The position numbers were made by a program, and so were the translations under genes. From NCBI RefSeq assembly GCF_011355085.1, contig NZ_VXCP01000037.1, positions 20,040-84,039 of the forward strand: DNA of 64,000 nucleotides, in the 5' to 3' direction. Position 1 is the stretch's first letter. Every line of letters starts with the position of its first letter. The notes below the pieces were generated by a model. It saw only the letters and a list, made by a program, of their open reading frames with translations. It ran no database searches and was not told the origin of the DNA. Source of the stretch: Pseudomonas akapageensis (GTDB lineage: Bacteria > Pseudomonadota > Gammaproteobacteria > Pseudomonadales > Pseudomonadaceae). This document shows, piece after piece, positions 1 through 7,755 of this stretch.

Positions 1-279
1 TATGCCTATACCGCAATCAACGCCCCGCGCGGCCTGGATGAGCGGATTTACCACGTCTGGCAGTTCAACGGCAAAGAGGTCGATCGTATCGCGCTGGATA
101 TCCATGGTGGCCGCAAAGAGGGCTATCGTGCCTGGACCCACAAGCAGAACCTGCCTGGCGATCCGGTTGGAAAGTGGCAGGTCCGGGTGCTGACCGAGGA
201 CGGCCAGGTCATCGGCGTGCTGCGTTTTGAAGTGACTGATACCGGTCAAGAAACCAGGCAGGCGGCACGGACAAACTAG
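1..279 (+). CDS. DUF5924/DUF2914-type protein, C-terminal part only
   Basis: The reading frame is open from the first base of the window and stops at TAG 277-279, giving the last 92 residues of a longer protein. Visible are an aromatic-rich stretch (YHVWQFNGKEVDRIAL), a Gly/Arg turn and a final beta-rich piece (GKWQVRVLTEDGQVIGVLRFEV) that fits the DUF2914 fold. In Pseudomonas this domain ends the DUF5924 membrane proteins, so the missing upstream part probably holds membrane segments. No biochemical role is known. The start lies outside the window. Family assignment rests on pattern recognition of this short tail. Confidence 0.7.
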   Translation, partial: YAYTAINAPRGLDERIYHVWQFNGKEVDRIALDIHGGRKEGYRAWTHKQNLPGDPVGKWQVRVLTEDGQVIGVLRFEVTDTGQETRQAARTN

Positions 280-334
280 CACTATGATCGTGGTTTCATT
301 TCGCATTGATGCGTAAACACTAAGCTTGGAGCTT

Positions 335-1480
335 ATGACCACCCAAAACGATGCTGCCAGCGCATTGCTCGATACCTCGAGCCAGCCTACAAACCTGCGA
401 ATCGCGGGTGACTGGACGCTGGCCAACTATAAGGCACTGAAGGCGCAGACAGAAGCGTTGGTCGGCCACTATGACGGCAACACCTCGGTCGACCTCAGCC
501 AGCTGGGCGCGCTGGATACTGCCGGCGCCTCGTTGCTGGTGGAGTTGCTGGGCGCCCAGCGGCTGGGCCAGCTAGCCGAAACCGCAACTCATCTGCCGGC
601 CGCCAGTCGTGCTCTGCTGCAGACGGTGTACTGTTCCCTGCAGGATTTCTGCGTCCCGGAAAAACAACCCGAGCAATCCACCGGCGTCCAGGTCCTGGCC
701 CGGATCGGTAGTGCGGTGGACACACTCTGGCAAGATACCAAGGCGCTGCTGGGCTTCATTGGCCTGATCCTTGAAACGCTGGTGCGGGTACTGCTGCATC
801 CCAAACGCTGGCGCATGACCTCAGTGGTCGCTCATATCGAACAGACCGGACTCAATGCCGCGCCCATCGTCGGGCTGCTGACGTTCCTGGTCGGAGCGGT
901 GGTGGCCTTTCTCGGCGCCACGGTACTGGCCAGCTTTGGTGCAACGATCTTCACCGTGGATCTGGTGGCGTTTTCCTTCCTGCGTGAATTCGCTGTCCTG
1001 TTGACCGCGATTCTCATGGCCGGTCGTACCGCCAGTGCATTTACAGCCCAGATCGGTTCGATGAAGGCCAATGAAGAAATCGACGCCATTCGAACCCTTG
1101 GCCTGGACCCCGTGGAGATGCTGGTGCTGCCACGGGTCCTGGCCTTGCTGATCGCGCTCCCGTTGCTGACATTTCTGGCCATGCTTTGCGGGATAGTCGG
1201 TGGCGGCGTGGTCTGCGCCGTGTCCCTGGATATCTCCCCGGCCATGTTCATTTCGCTGCTGCAAAGCGATATCGGCGTTCAACACTTCCTGGTCGGACTG
1301 GTAAAGGCGCCGTTTTTTGCGTTTCTGATTGCAGCCATCGGTTGCCTTGAAGGCTTCAAGGTCAGTGGCAGCGCGGAGTCGGTCGGTGCCCATACCACTT
1401 CAAGCGTGGTGCAGTCGATCTTCGTGGTGATTGTGCTCGATGCCGCAGCGGCCCTGTTTTTCATGGAGATGGGCTGGTGA
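335..1480 (+). CDS. MlaE-family lipid ABC transporter permease with N-terminal STAS domain
   Basis: Inner-membrane permease of an MCE-type ABC system that moves phospholipid or other lipid across the envelope. The 381-residue protein has an N-terminal STAS-like domain (about 1-110, with the DLSQLGALDTAGASLL signature) joined to an MlaE domain with five or so hydrophobic segments and the typical loop TAQIGSMKANEEIDAIRTLG. In E. coli the STAS partner (MlaB) is a separate protein; here it is fused. A TTG three codons upstream is open, but ATG 335 has GGAG just before it. It is the first gene of a four-gene operon and its stop overlaps the next start (GTGA). Closest P. aeruginosa context is PA3211-PA3214, from memory. 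Confidence 0.93.
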   Translation: MTTQNDAASALLDTSSQPTNLRIAGDWTLANYKALKAQTEALVGHYDGNTSVDLSQLGALDTAGASLLVELLGAQRLGQLAETATHLPAASRALLQTVYCSLQDFCVPEKQPEQSTGVQVLARIGSAVDTLWQDTKALLGFIGLILETLVRVLLHPKRWRMTSVVAHIEQTGLNAAPIVGLLTFLVGAVVAFLGATVLASFGATIFTVDLVAFSFLREFAVLLTAILMAGRTASAFTAQIGSMKANEEIDAIRTLGLDPVEMLVLPRVLALLIALPLLTFLAMLCGIVGGGVVCAVSLDISPAMFISLLQSDIGVQHFLVGLVKAPFFAFLIAAIGCLEGFKVSGSAESVGAHTTSSVVQSIFVVIVLDAAAALFFMEMGW

Positions 1481-2280
1481 GCGGCGTGCAGGTGGAATCC
1501 GGCGAAAACGTGATCGAAGTGCGCGGTCTGTGCAACCGCTTCGGCACGCAAAGCGTGCACGAGAACCTCGACCTGGATCTGCACCGCGGGGAGATCCTGG
1601 CCGTGGTTGGCGGTTCGGGCAGCGGCAAGTCGGTGCTGCTGCGCAGCATTATCGGCCTGCGCAGGCCCAATGAAGGCGAAGTGCGCGTGTTCGGGCAGTC
1701 GCTGCAGGACCTTTCGGAAGAGGAGCGCTCGAAAGTCGAGCGACGCTTTGGCGTGCTGTTCCAGAGAGGCGCATTATTCTCCTCTCTGACGGTCACCGAA
1801 AACGTCGCGCTGCCCTTGATCGAATACGCAGGCTTGAGCCGTGACGAGGCTGAGCACTTGGCTGCGGTGAAACTGGCCCTCGCCGGCCTGCCGATCTCGG
1901 CGGCGGAAAAATACCCAGCGTCCCTGTCCGGCGGCATGATCAAGCGGGCTGCCCTGGCCCGTGCGCTGGCGCTGGACCCGGACATCCTGTTTCTCGACGA
2001 ACCCACCGCCGGGCTCGACCCGATCGGCGCGGCGGCCTTCGATCAACTGATCCTGACCCTGCGCGATGCCCTGGGGTTGAGCGTGCTCTTGATTACCCAC
2101 GATCTCGACACCCTCTACACCATTACCGACCGGGTCGCGGTACTGTCGCAGAAGAAGGTACTGGTGGCCGACCACATCGATGTGGTGGCCGAAACCGACG
2201 ATGCCTGGATTCACGAATATTTTCATGGCCCACGTGGCCGCGCGGCGTTGCAGGCCGCTACACCACCCAAGGAGGTCTGA
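1477..2280 (+). CDS. ABC transporter ATP-binding protein (MlaF-like)
   Basis: ATPase that powers the lipid transporter encoded with it. The 267-residue protein has Walker A (GGSGSGKS, about residue 45), a Q-loop (FQRGALFSSL), the ABC signature written SGGMIKRAALARAL, Walker B (ILFLDEPTAGLD) and the switch His (LLITHDL). The SGGM variant of the signature is usual for MlaF-type ATPases. Translation starts at GTG 1477, which overlaps the permease stop, suggesting translational coupling. The MCE gene follows after one base. Confidence 0.95.
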   Translation: MSGVQVESGENVIEVRGLCNRFGTQSVHENLDLDLHRGEILAVVGGSGSGKSVLLRSIIGLRRPNEGEVRVFGQSLQDLSEEERSKVERRFGVLFQRGALFSSLTVTENVALPLIEYAGLSRDEAEHLAAVKLALAGLPISAAEKYPASLSGGMIKRAALARALALDPDILFLDEPTAGLDPIGAAAFDQLILTLRDALGLSVLLITHDLDTLYTITDRVAVLSQKKVLVADHIDVVAETDDAWIHEYFHGPRGRAALQAATPPKEV

Positions 2281-2281
2281 C

Positions 2282-3220
2282 ATGGAAACCCGTGCCCACC
2301 ATGTAATGATCGGCCTGTTCACTGTCATCGTGGTAGTCGGGGCGATGCTGTTCGGGCTTTGGCTGGCCAAATCCAGTGTCGACACGGCATTCAAGGACTA
2401 TGAGGTCGTCTTCAATGAAGCCGTGTCCGGCTTGTCCCGGGGGAGCTCCGTCCAGTACAGCGGGATCAAGGTCGGCGATGTGATTCTCTTGCGCCTGGAC
2501 CCCAAGGACCCGCGCCGGGTACTGGCGCGCATCCGTGTCAGCGGCGAAACCCCGATCAAGGAAGATACCCAGGCCAAGCTGGCGTTGAACGGCATCACCG
2601 GTACTTCGATCATCCAGCTCAGCGGTGGTACGCCGGAAAGCCCGGAGCTCAAGGGCAAAGGCGGCAAGCTGCCGGAGATCATTGCCTTGCCATCCCCCAT
2701 CTCCAAGCTGCTTACGGGCAGCAACGACCTGATGACCAGCATCAATATGCTGCTGGAAAATGCCAATCGCCTGTTCTCGCCGGAAAACATCGATCACTTG
2801 AGCGCGACCCTGGCGCATCTGGAGCAAACCACCGGTGTGATCGCAGAACAGCGCGATGATATTCGCCAGGCCTTGCAAGACCTGGGTCAGTTCGGCAAAC
2901 AGGCCAGCGCGACCCTGGAGCAGACCAGCCAATTGATGCGCAACGCCAATGGCCTGCTCAACAGCCAGGGCAAACAAGCGTTTGGCAATGCCGAACAGGC
3001 CATGCAATCACTGGCGCAAAGTACCGCCACCATCAACAAGGTTCTGCAGAACAATCACGAAGCCATAAATGAAGGCGCCCAGGGTCTGAGCGAGCTTGGT
3101 CCGGCCATTCGCGAGCTGCGCGATACCCTGGCTTCGCTGCGCACCATCACCCGCCGTCTTGAAGCGAACCCCGGCGGTTACTTGCTCGGCCGTGACAAGA
3201 ATAAGGAGTTCGAGCCATGA
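2282..3220 (+). CDS. MCE family substrate-binding protein (MlaD-like)
   Basis: Periplasmic, membrane-anchored MCE protein that would form the lipid-binding ring of the transporter. The 312 residues start with one transmembrane anchor (about 8-30), then a single MCE domain (about 35-115, with SVQYSGIKVGDV), then a long helical C-terminal region rich in Gln, Asn and Leu (about 145-300) that probably forms a coiled coil. It is longer than MlaD (about 180 residues), so more like Pqi/Let-type needles in its helical part. ATG 2282 is preceded by AAGGAGG. The stop overlaps the start of the lipoprotein gene by four bases. Confidence 0.93.
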   Translation: METRAHHVMIGLFTVIVVVGAMLFGLWLAKSSVDTAFKDYEVVFNEAVSGLSRGSSVQYSGIKVGDVILLRLDPKDPRRVLARIRVSGETPIKEDTQAKLALNGITGTSIIQLSGGTPESPELKGKGGKLPEIIALPSPISKLLTGSNDLMTSINMLLENANRLFSPENIDHLSATLAHLEQTTGVIAEQRDDIRQALQDLGQFGKQASATLEQTSQLMRNANGLLNSQGKQAFGNAEQAMQSLAQSTATINKVLQNNHEAINEGAQGLSELGPAIRELRDTLASLRTITRRLEANPGGYLLGRDKNKEFEP

Positions 3221-3849
3221 GGCAGGTTTTTCGCGCCTTCACCTTCGCTGCAGTGACAAGCCTGAGCAGCGCCTGCTCGATCCTGCCGCAGGCCGAGCCT
3301 GCGGACGTCTACCGCCTGCCTTCGGCGAACAATATGGCACCGGCACCACACAATGCCTCAATGCCCTGGTCGTTAAGGTTGAACAAACCCAAGGCCAGCG
3401 AAGTGCTCGACAGCCCGAAAATCGCCGTGGTCCCCCAGGGCGACCTGATCAGCAGCTACAAAGGCGCACGCTGGAGCGACCCGGCACCAGTGCTGCTACG
3501 CAACCGCATGCTCGATGCCTTCCAGCGCGATGGTCGGGTTCAGTTGCTCAGTACCGACGACAGCAACCTCCAGGCCGATTACGAGTTGGGCGGCGAGTTG
3601 CAGGCGTTCCAGAGCGAATACACCGCTCAGGGCGTACAAGTGGTGATTCGCCTGGATGCACGGCTGGTCCGCGACACTACCCAGCGAATCCTCGCCAGCC
3701 GCCGCTTTGAAATCCGCCAGCCGGTGACGGACACGCAGGTGCCGAGTGTCGTCGCCGGCTTTGGCCAGGCCAGCGATAAGCTGCTGGCCCAGGTGCTGGA
3801 GTGGACGCTGGCCCAGGGTCAGCTACAGGCTCAGCCGAAGAACCAGTAG
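3217..3849 (+). CDS. ABC-type transport auxiliary lipoprotein (PqiC-like)
   Basis: Outer-membrane-directed lipoprotein of the ABC_trans_aux family (formerly DUF330), the presumed outer partner of the MCE protein. The signal peptide ends in a lipobox (LSSAC, Cys 20). The mature part is a roughly 190-residue alpha/beta domain with the conserved stretch ARWSDPAPVLLRNRMLDAFQ. It takes the place that MlaC/MlaA have in the Mla system, so this operon is organised like pqiABC rather than mlaFEDCB. It ends the operon and overlaps the convergent SpmAB-like gene by 19 bp. Confidence 0.9.
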   Translation: MRQVFRAFTFAAVTSLSSACSILPQAEPADVYRLPSANNMAPAPHNASMPWSLRLNKPKASEVLDSPKIAVVPQGDLISSYKGARWSDPAPVLLRNRMLDAFQRDGRVQLLSTDDSNLQADYELGGELQAFQSEYTAQGVQVVIRLDARLVRDTTQRILASRRFEIRQPVTDTQVPSVVAGFGQASDKLLAQVLEWTLAQGQLQAQPKNQ

Positions 3850-5060
3850 CACACGAAGATGGCGGCAACGACGCCTGCAAATTCGGCGAGCAGGGCGCAG
3901 CCCACGGCATGCCGTACCCGCTGGATGCCAACGGCGCCGAAATACACGGCCAGCACATAGAAGGTGGTCTCGGTGCTGCCTTGAATCGTCGCCGCGGCCA
4001 GCGCCGGGAAGCTGTCCACGCCATGGGTCTGCATAGTTTCGATCAGCATCGCCCGTGCGGCGCTGCCCGAGAAGGGTTTGACCAGTGCCGTGGGCAACGC
4101 ATCGACAAACCGGGCATCCAGCCCCAGCCATTGCACCACATGGCGGATGCCGTCCAGGCCGAACTCCAGCGCGCCAGAAGCGCGCAGCACGCCCACAGCA
4201 CAGAGCATCGCGACCAGATACGGCAACAGGTTCTTGGCAACGTCGAATCCCTCTTTGGCCCCCTCGACGAAGGTTTCATAGACCTTGACCTTCTTCAGCG
4301 CGCCGATCAGCAGGAACAGCATGATCAACCCGAACAGGGTCAGGTTGCCCAGGATAGAAGACAGGGTCGATAAGGCAGTGGCCGAAAGCGTGCCCAGGAA
4401 AGCCATGAAGCCACCCAGCAGCAACGCACCGGGAACCAGGTAGGCGAGGACCACCGGATGCCAAAGGCGAAGGCGCTGCATGACGGCAACCGACAGCAAC
4501 CCCACAAGGGTCGAGGCACTGGTGGCCAGCAGGATGGGTAGAAAAACCATCGTCGGGTCCACCGCACCTTGTTGGGCGCGGTACATGAAGATGGTCACCG
4601 GCAATAGCGTCAGCGATGAAGCGTTGAGTACCAGGAACAGGATCTGCGCATTGCTGGCCGTGGTCGCGCTGGGGTTGAGGTCCTGCAGCGCGCGCATGGC
4701 CTTCAGGCCAATGGGCGTGGCCGCGTTGTCCAGGCCCAGACCGTTTGCAGCGAAGTTGAGGGTAATCAGACCCAGGGCAGGGTGGCCGGGCGGTACCTCT
4801 GGCATCAGGTGCTTGAACAGCGGGCCCAGCACCTTGGCCAGCCATTCGACGACTCCGGCCTTTTCGGCAATGCGCAGAAAACCGAGCCAGAGGGTGAGGG
4901 TACCGAATAACAGCACCATTACCTCGACCGACAGCTTGGCCATGGCGAAGATACTCTCGACCATGGCGGCAAAGATCCCCGCGTTGCCACCCACCAGCCA
5001 TTGCATCAGCGCCGATACCGCCGCCACTACGAAAAAGCCGAGCCAAAGGCCGTTGAGCAT
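3831..5060 (-). CDS. SpmA-SpmB fusion, nucleoside-recognition (Gate) domain membrane protein
   Basis: A 409-residue polytopic membrane protein with two Gate (nucleoside recognition) modules. The N-terminal half matches spore maturation protein SpmA (conserved LNFAANGLGLDNAATPIGLKAM motif at about 104) and the C-terminal half matches SpmB (LVKPFSGSAARAMLIETM at about 327). In Bacillus these are two proteins; here they are one chain. Pseudomonas does not form spores, so the role is unknown; a transport-like function is only inferred. ATG 5060 follows GAGGGG. It is a single gene, and its end overlaps the convergent lipoprotein gene. Confidence 0.9.
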   Translation of the reverse strand: MLNGLWLGFFVVAAVSALMQWLVGGNAGIFAAMVESIFAMAKLSVEVMVLLFGTLTLWLGFLRIAEKAGVVEWLAKVLGPLFKHLMPEVPPGHPALGLITLNFAANGLGLDNAATPIGLKAMRALQDLNPSATTASNAQILFLVLNASSLTLLPVTIFMYRAQQGAVDPTMVFLPILLATSASTLVGLLSVAVMQRLRLWHPVVLAYLVPGALLLGGFMAFLGTLSATALSTLSSILGNLTLFGLIMLFLLIGALKKVKVYETFVEGAKEGFDVAKNLLPYLVAMLCAVGVLRASGALEFGLDGIRHVVQWLGLDARFVDALPTALVKPFSGSAARAMLIETMQTHGVDSFPALAAATIQGSTETTFYVLAVYFGAVGIQRVRHAVGCALLAEFAGVVAAIFVCYWFFG

Positions 5061-5120
5061 CAGTCGTTCCCCCTCAAGATGCAGCGAATGATAGCGGGGG
5101 AGAACGGCCCGGCGCCAGAA

Positions 5121-5152
5121 ACAACAAACCCCGACGAGTCGGGGTTTGTTGT
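5121..5152 (-). terminator. Terminator hairpin downstream of gltP
   Basis: A perfect 14-bp stem (5121-5134 with 5139-5152) closes a CGAG loop. The GC core CCCCGA/TCGGGG sits between A-rich and T-rich arms, so on the minus strand the hairpin ends in a T-rich arm. It lies 13 bases past the gltP stop and before the SpmAB-like start, so it should separate the two transcription units. Confidence 0.88.
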
Positions 5153-5165
5153 AAGGCTGGTCAGA

Positions 5166-6497
5166 TTACTCAGCGACGGGCTTGCCCGCGGCGATTTCTG
5201 ACTTGGTGCGCCAGTGCGGCAGCGAGTTCCAGTAACGCTGGCCCTTGGCATCGTCGTACATGCCTTCCCATCGCGCGATGACCAGTACGGCGAGGGCGTT
5301 GCCGATAACGTTCAAGGCGGTACGCGCCATGTCCATGACCCGGTCGACGCCAGCGATGAAGGCCAGGCCTTCCAGCGGAATGCCCACGCTGCCCAGGGTC
5401 GCCAACAGCACCACGAAGGATACGCCCGGAACACCGGCAATGCCTTTGGAGGTAACCATCAGGGTCAGCACCAGCATTACTTGCTGGCTGATCGACAGGT
5501 CAATGCCGTACAGCTGGGCAATAAATATCGCCGCGATACTCTGGTACAGGGTCGAACCATCGAGGTTGAAGGAGTAGCCGGTCGGGACCACAAAGCTGCA
5601 GATGGCCTTCGGCGCACCGTAGGCTTCCATCTTTTCGATCACGCGTGGCAGTACGGTTTCGGAGCTGGCCGTCGAATACGCCAGTACCAGCTCATCCTTG
5701 AAGATGCGGATCAGCTTGATCACCGAGAAACCGAACAGGCGAGCGATCAGGCCCAGCACCACCAGGGCGAAGAAGGCAATGGCCACGTACACCAGCACGA
5801 CCAGCTTGGCCAATGGCAGCAGGGAGGCGAAGCCGAAGTTGGCCACGGTCACTGCAATCAGGGCAAAAACACCGATCGGAGCGTAGCCCATGATCATGTG
5901 AGTGACCTTGAACATGGCCTCGGACACGCCCTGGAACATGTTCACCAGCGGCTCGCGCAGGTCGGGCTTCAGACTGGAAAGGCCCAGACCGAACAACACC
6001 GAGAAGAAAATGATCGGCAGCATCTCGCCCCGGGCAACGGCGGCGAAAATGTTCGATGGAATCAGGTTGAGGATGGTCTCGATGAACGCATGTTCATGCT
6101 GCACCTCATTGGCAGTCTGCTGGTACTTGGAGATATCCACAGTGCCCAGGGTGCTCATGTCGATGCCCGCACCCGGATGGAATACGTTCGCCAACACCAG
6201 GCCGACCACGATCGCGATGGTGGTGACCACCTCGAAGTAGAGAATGGTTTTCAGACCGATGCTGCCCAGCTTCTTCGCGTCACCGACACCGGCGATGCCG
6301 ACGATCAGCGAGGAGATCACGATGGGGATGACGATCATCTTGATCAGACGGATGAAAATGTCACCAGCCGGTTGCAGAACGTTGCTGATCCACCATGCCT
6401 TTTCGGCACTGAAGTGGTTGAGCAGAGCACCGATCGCAATGCCTAGAACCAGACCTATGAGGATCTGCCAGGCGAGGCTGAGTTTTGCCTTCTTCAT
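5166..6497 (-). CDS. gltP: Glutamate/aspartate:proton symporter
   Basis: Inner-membrane dicarboxylate/amino acid:cation symporter (DAACS family) that takes up glutamate and aspartate with protons. The 443 residues have about eight hydrophobic segments and both re-entrant-loop signatures: the Ser-rich loop (AYSTASSETVLPRV, about 276) and the NLDGSTLYQ motif (about 313), plus the SKGIAGVPG loop that binds substrate. Gene position upstream of the algB region matches gltP (PA5479) of P. aeruginosa. It is monocistronic, with a strong terminator behind it. A DctA-like C4-dicarboxylate specificity is the alternative; length and neighbourhood favour gltP. Confidence 0.88.
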   Translation of the reverse strand: MKKAKLSLAWQILIGLVLGIAIGALLNHFSAEKAWWISNVLQPAGDIFIRLIKMIVIPIVISSLIVGIAGVGDAKKLGSIGLKTILYFEVVTTIAIVVGLVLANVFHPGAGIDMSTLGTVDISKYQQTANEVQHEHAFIETILNLIPSNIFAAVARGEMLPIIFFSVLFGLGLSSLKPDLREPLVNMFQGVSEAMFKVTHMIMGYAPIGVFALIAVTVANFGFASLLPLAKLVVLVYVAIAFFALVVLGLIARLFGFSVIKLIRIFKDELVLAYSTASSETVLPRVIEKMEAYGAPKAICSFVVPTGYSFNLDGSTLYQSIAAIFIAQLYGIDLSISQQVMLVLTLMVTSKGIAGVPGVSFVVLLATLGSVGIPLEGLAFIAGVDRVMDMARTALNVIGNALAVLVIARWEGMYDDAKGQRYWNSLPHWRTKSEIAAGKPVAE

Positions 6498-7257
6498 GTC
6501 ATTACCCTTTTATTCGAAGTGGACACGGTGCATGCCGAGACGTGCGAGACAGAGCTGTTTCCAGCTTATTGATGTCTCGACGAGCGTTCCGAAAATGGCG
6601 CCGTAGAAGGTCACCGCGAGCGAGCGACTGAGCGCTTCGGTCAGCGAAAAAAGGCGCAACTATTCCGATGCGGCCAAGCCCCGTCTAATGCCGTAAACGA
6701 CTACCTTATGCCGAATCGGCATGATGTTTTGCAGTTGAAACGGGTGTTCCAGAGGGCCGAAATAGAGGCGTTCGGAATTCCGACGATGACCAAGGCGCCA
6801 ACTTTCGGCCGATTTGCACACATTCAGGCGAATGCAAAATGTCGACATTCGACAATCCGAACGCATCTATAGGGGGCAGACGTGTAGGCGAGGGGGAAGA
6901 AAATTTATCGATGTATGGTCACGACGAAGGAGGGATGTATAGCTCTTTGAGTAGTACGTTTCGCCGTTCGACCACCGGCGAAACTTTTGTCCTACAAAAA
7001 AGCTCGCCGGAAGTCGGGCCTCTGCAATCCATGGCATAACCATCGATGTGTGGCCCACGAACTTCCGTCGAGCTCTTGCCTGATCCGGCCCTCATCGCAG
7101 GCACTCCTTGTACCCGTAGGACACGCCGACCCTGAAACAGTCAGAACGTCCCGGCCCCGTGATCATGCGCCCACCTTCCTCGGGCGGGCGCATCAAATAG
7201 AAGCTGATCCAGGCGAAAGGTTCAGCTTCTATATTCGAAAATCGTTTTTTAGCATGT
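6498..7257. other. 760-bp intergenic region without a credible gene
   Basis: Short open frames here have no start signals, no family resemblance and unlike codon use, so I call none. In P. aeruginosa this interval holds two small genes (PA5480, PA5481) that appear to be missing here. The part next to 6497 should carry the gltP promoter. Two hairpins lie at the right end: 7165-7193 (8-bp arms ATGCGCCC/GGGCGCAT) and 7197-7232. An unannotated small RNA is possible but not supported by a clear promoter and terminator pair. Confidence 0.5.
7197..7232 (-). terminator. Hairpin downstream of the DUF1328 gene, probable terminator
   Basis: Perfect 11-bp arms ATAGAAGCTGA (7197-7207) and TCAGCTTCTAT (7222-7232) around a 14-base loop. 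Read on the minus strand it lies 26 bases after the DUF1328 stop and is followed by TTTGA. The T-run is short, so termination may be weak. Confidence 0.5.
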
Positions 7258-7419
7258 TCAACCTCGACGACGGCCGAAGAAGAAGGAAACCACGAACAGG
7301 ATCAGGAAGATGATGAAGAGAATCTTCGCGATACCCGTAGCGGTGCCGGCGATACCCCCGAAGCCCAGTACTGCAGCGACGATGGCGATGATCAGGAATG
7401 TGATAGCCCAACTCAACAT
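7258..7419 (-). CDS. DUF1328 (YtjA-like) small membrane protein
   Basis: A 53-residue protein with two closely spaced hydrophobic segments (MLSWAITFLIIAIVAAVLGF and GIAKILFIIFLILFVVSFF) and a basic tail GRRRG, the pattern of the DUF1328/YtjA family. It is presumably an inner-membrane hairpin; the function is unknown. ATG 7419 has AAGGAGA seven bases upstream, which rules out the longer in-frame ATG at 7479. It is divergent from algB, as PA5482 is in P. aeruginosa. Confidence 0.88.
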   Translation of the reverse strand: MLSWAITFLIIAIVAAVLGFGGIAGTATGIAKILFIIFLILFVVSFFFGRRRG

Positions 7420-7577
7420 GATGATTCTCCTTCCTATTCTTGATATGAGTGCTGCTGACTGCCTTTCAAATCCTCTCACTGTGAACAGTGCAGCCCGTAT
7501 GCCAGCTTCCCATCCGAATAAATTACCTTGTAAATCAATTTGTTAGCTAAATGATTGACCTACAGGGGGACGCATCC

Positions 7578-7616
7578 TGCACGATCGACTGCATATCCCC
7601 GTGCGTTTTGCACGAT
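7578..7616. promoter_or_regulatory. Direct repeats in the 336-bp DUF1328/algB intergenic region
   Basis: The divergent gap 7420-7755 must hold the promoters of both genes. Inside it TGCACGAT occurs twice in the same orientation, at 7578-7585 and 7609-7616, 31 bp apart, which is close to three helical turns. The second copy overlaps an inverted repeat GTGC-N5-GCAC (7601-7613). The arrangement suggests an operator for a protein that binds one face of the helix. No known site is recognised and no clear sigma-22 or sigma-54 promoter was found in the gap. Confidence 0.35.
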
Positions 7617-7755
7617 TAGTCTCGTATCAGCTACAAATAGGTTTACGCTCTAGTGACGTAAGCAGCCCCGCCCGGCACCAGCGCATCAAATCTTCCATGC
7701 AACTTGCCCAACTTTTCCGTGACTAAAAGAGACAACTCTCAAAGGAGCGCAGGAA

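Noticed and set aside
5214..6446. 410-codon open frame antisense to gltP
   Set aside because: Highly polar Gln/His/Asp translation typical of the reverse of a membrane-protein gene.
7061..7090. Possible AlgU promoter GAACTT in the gltP-DUF1328 gap
   Set aside because: The nearest -10-like sequence (CCTGA) lies only 14 bases away instead of 16-17, and no gene follows on that strand before algB.
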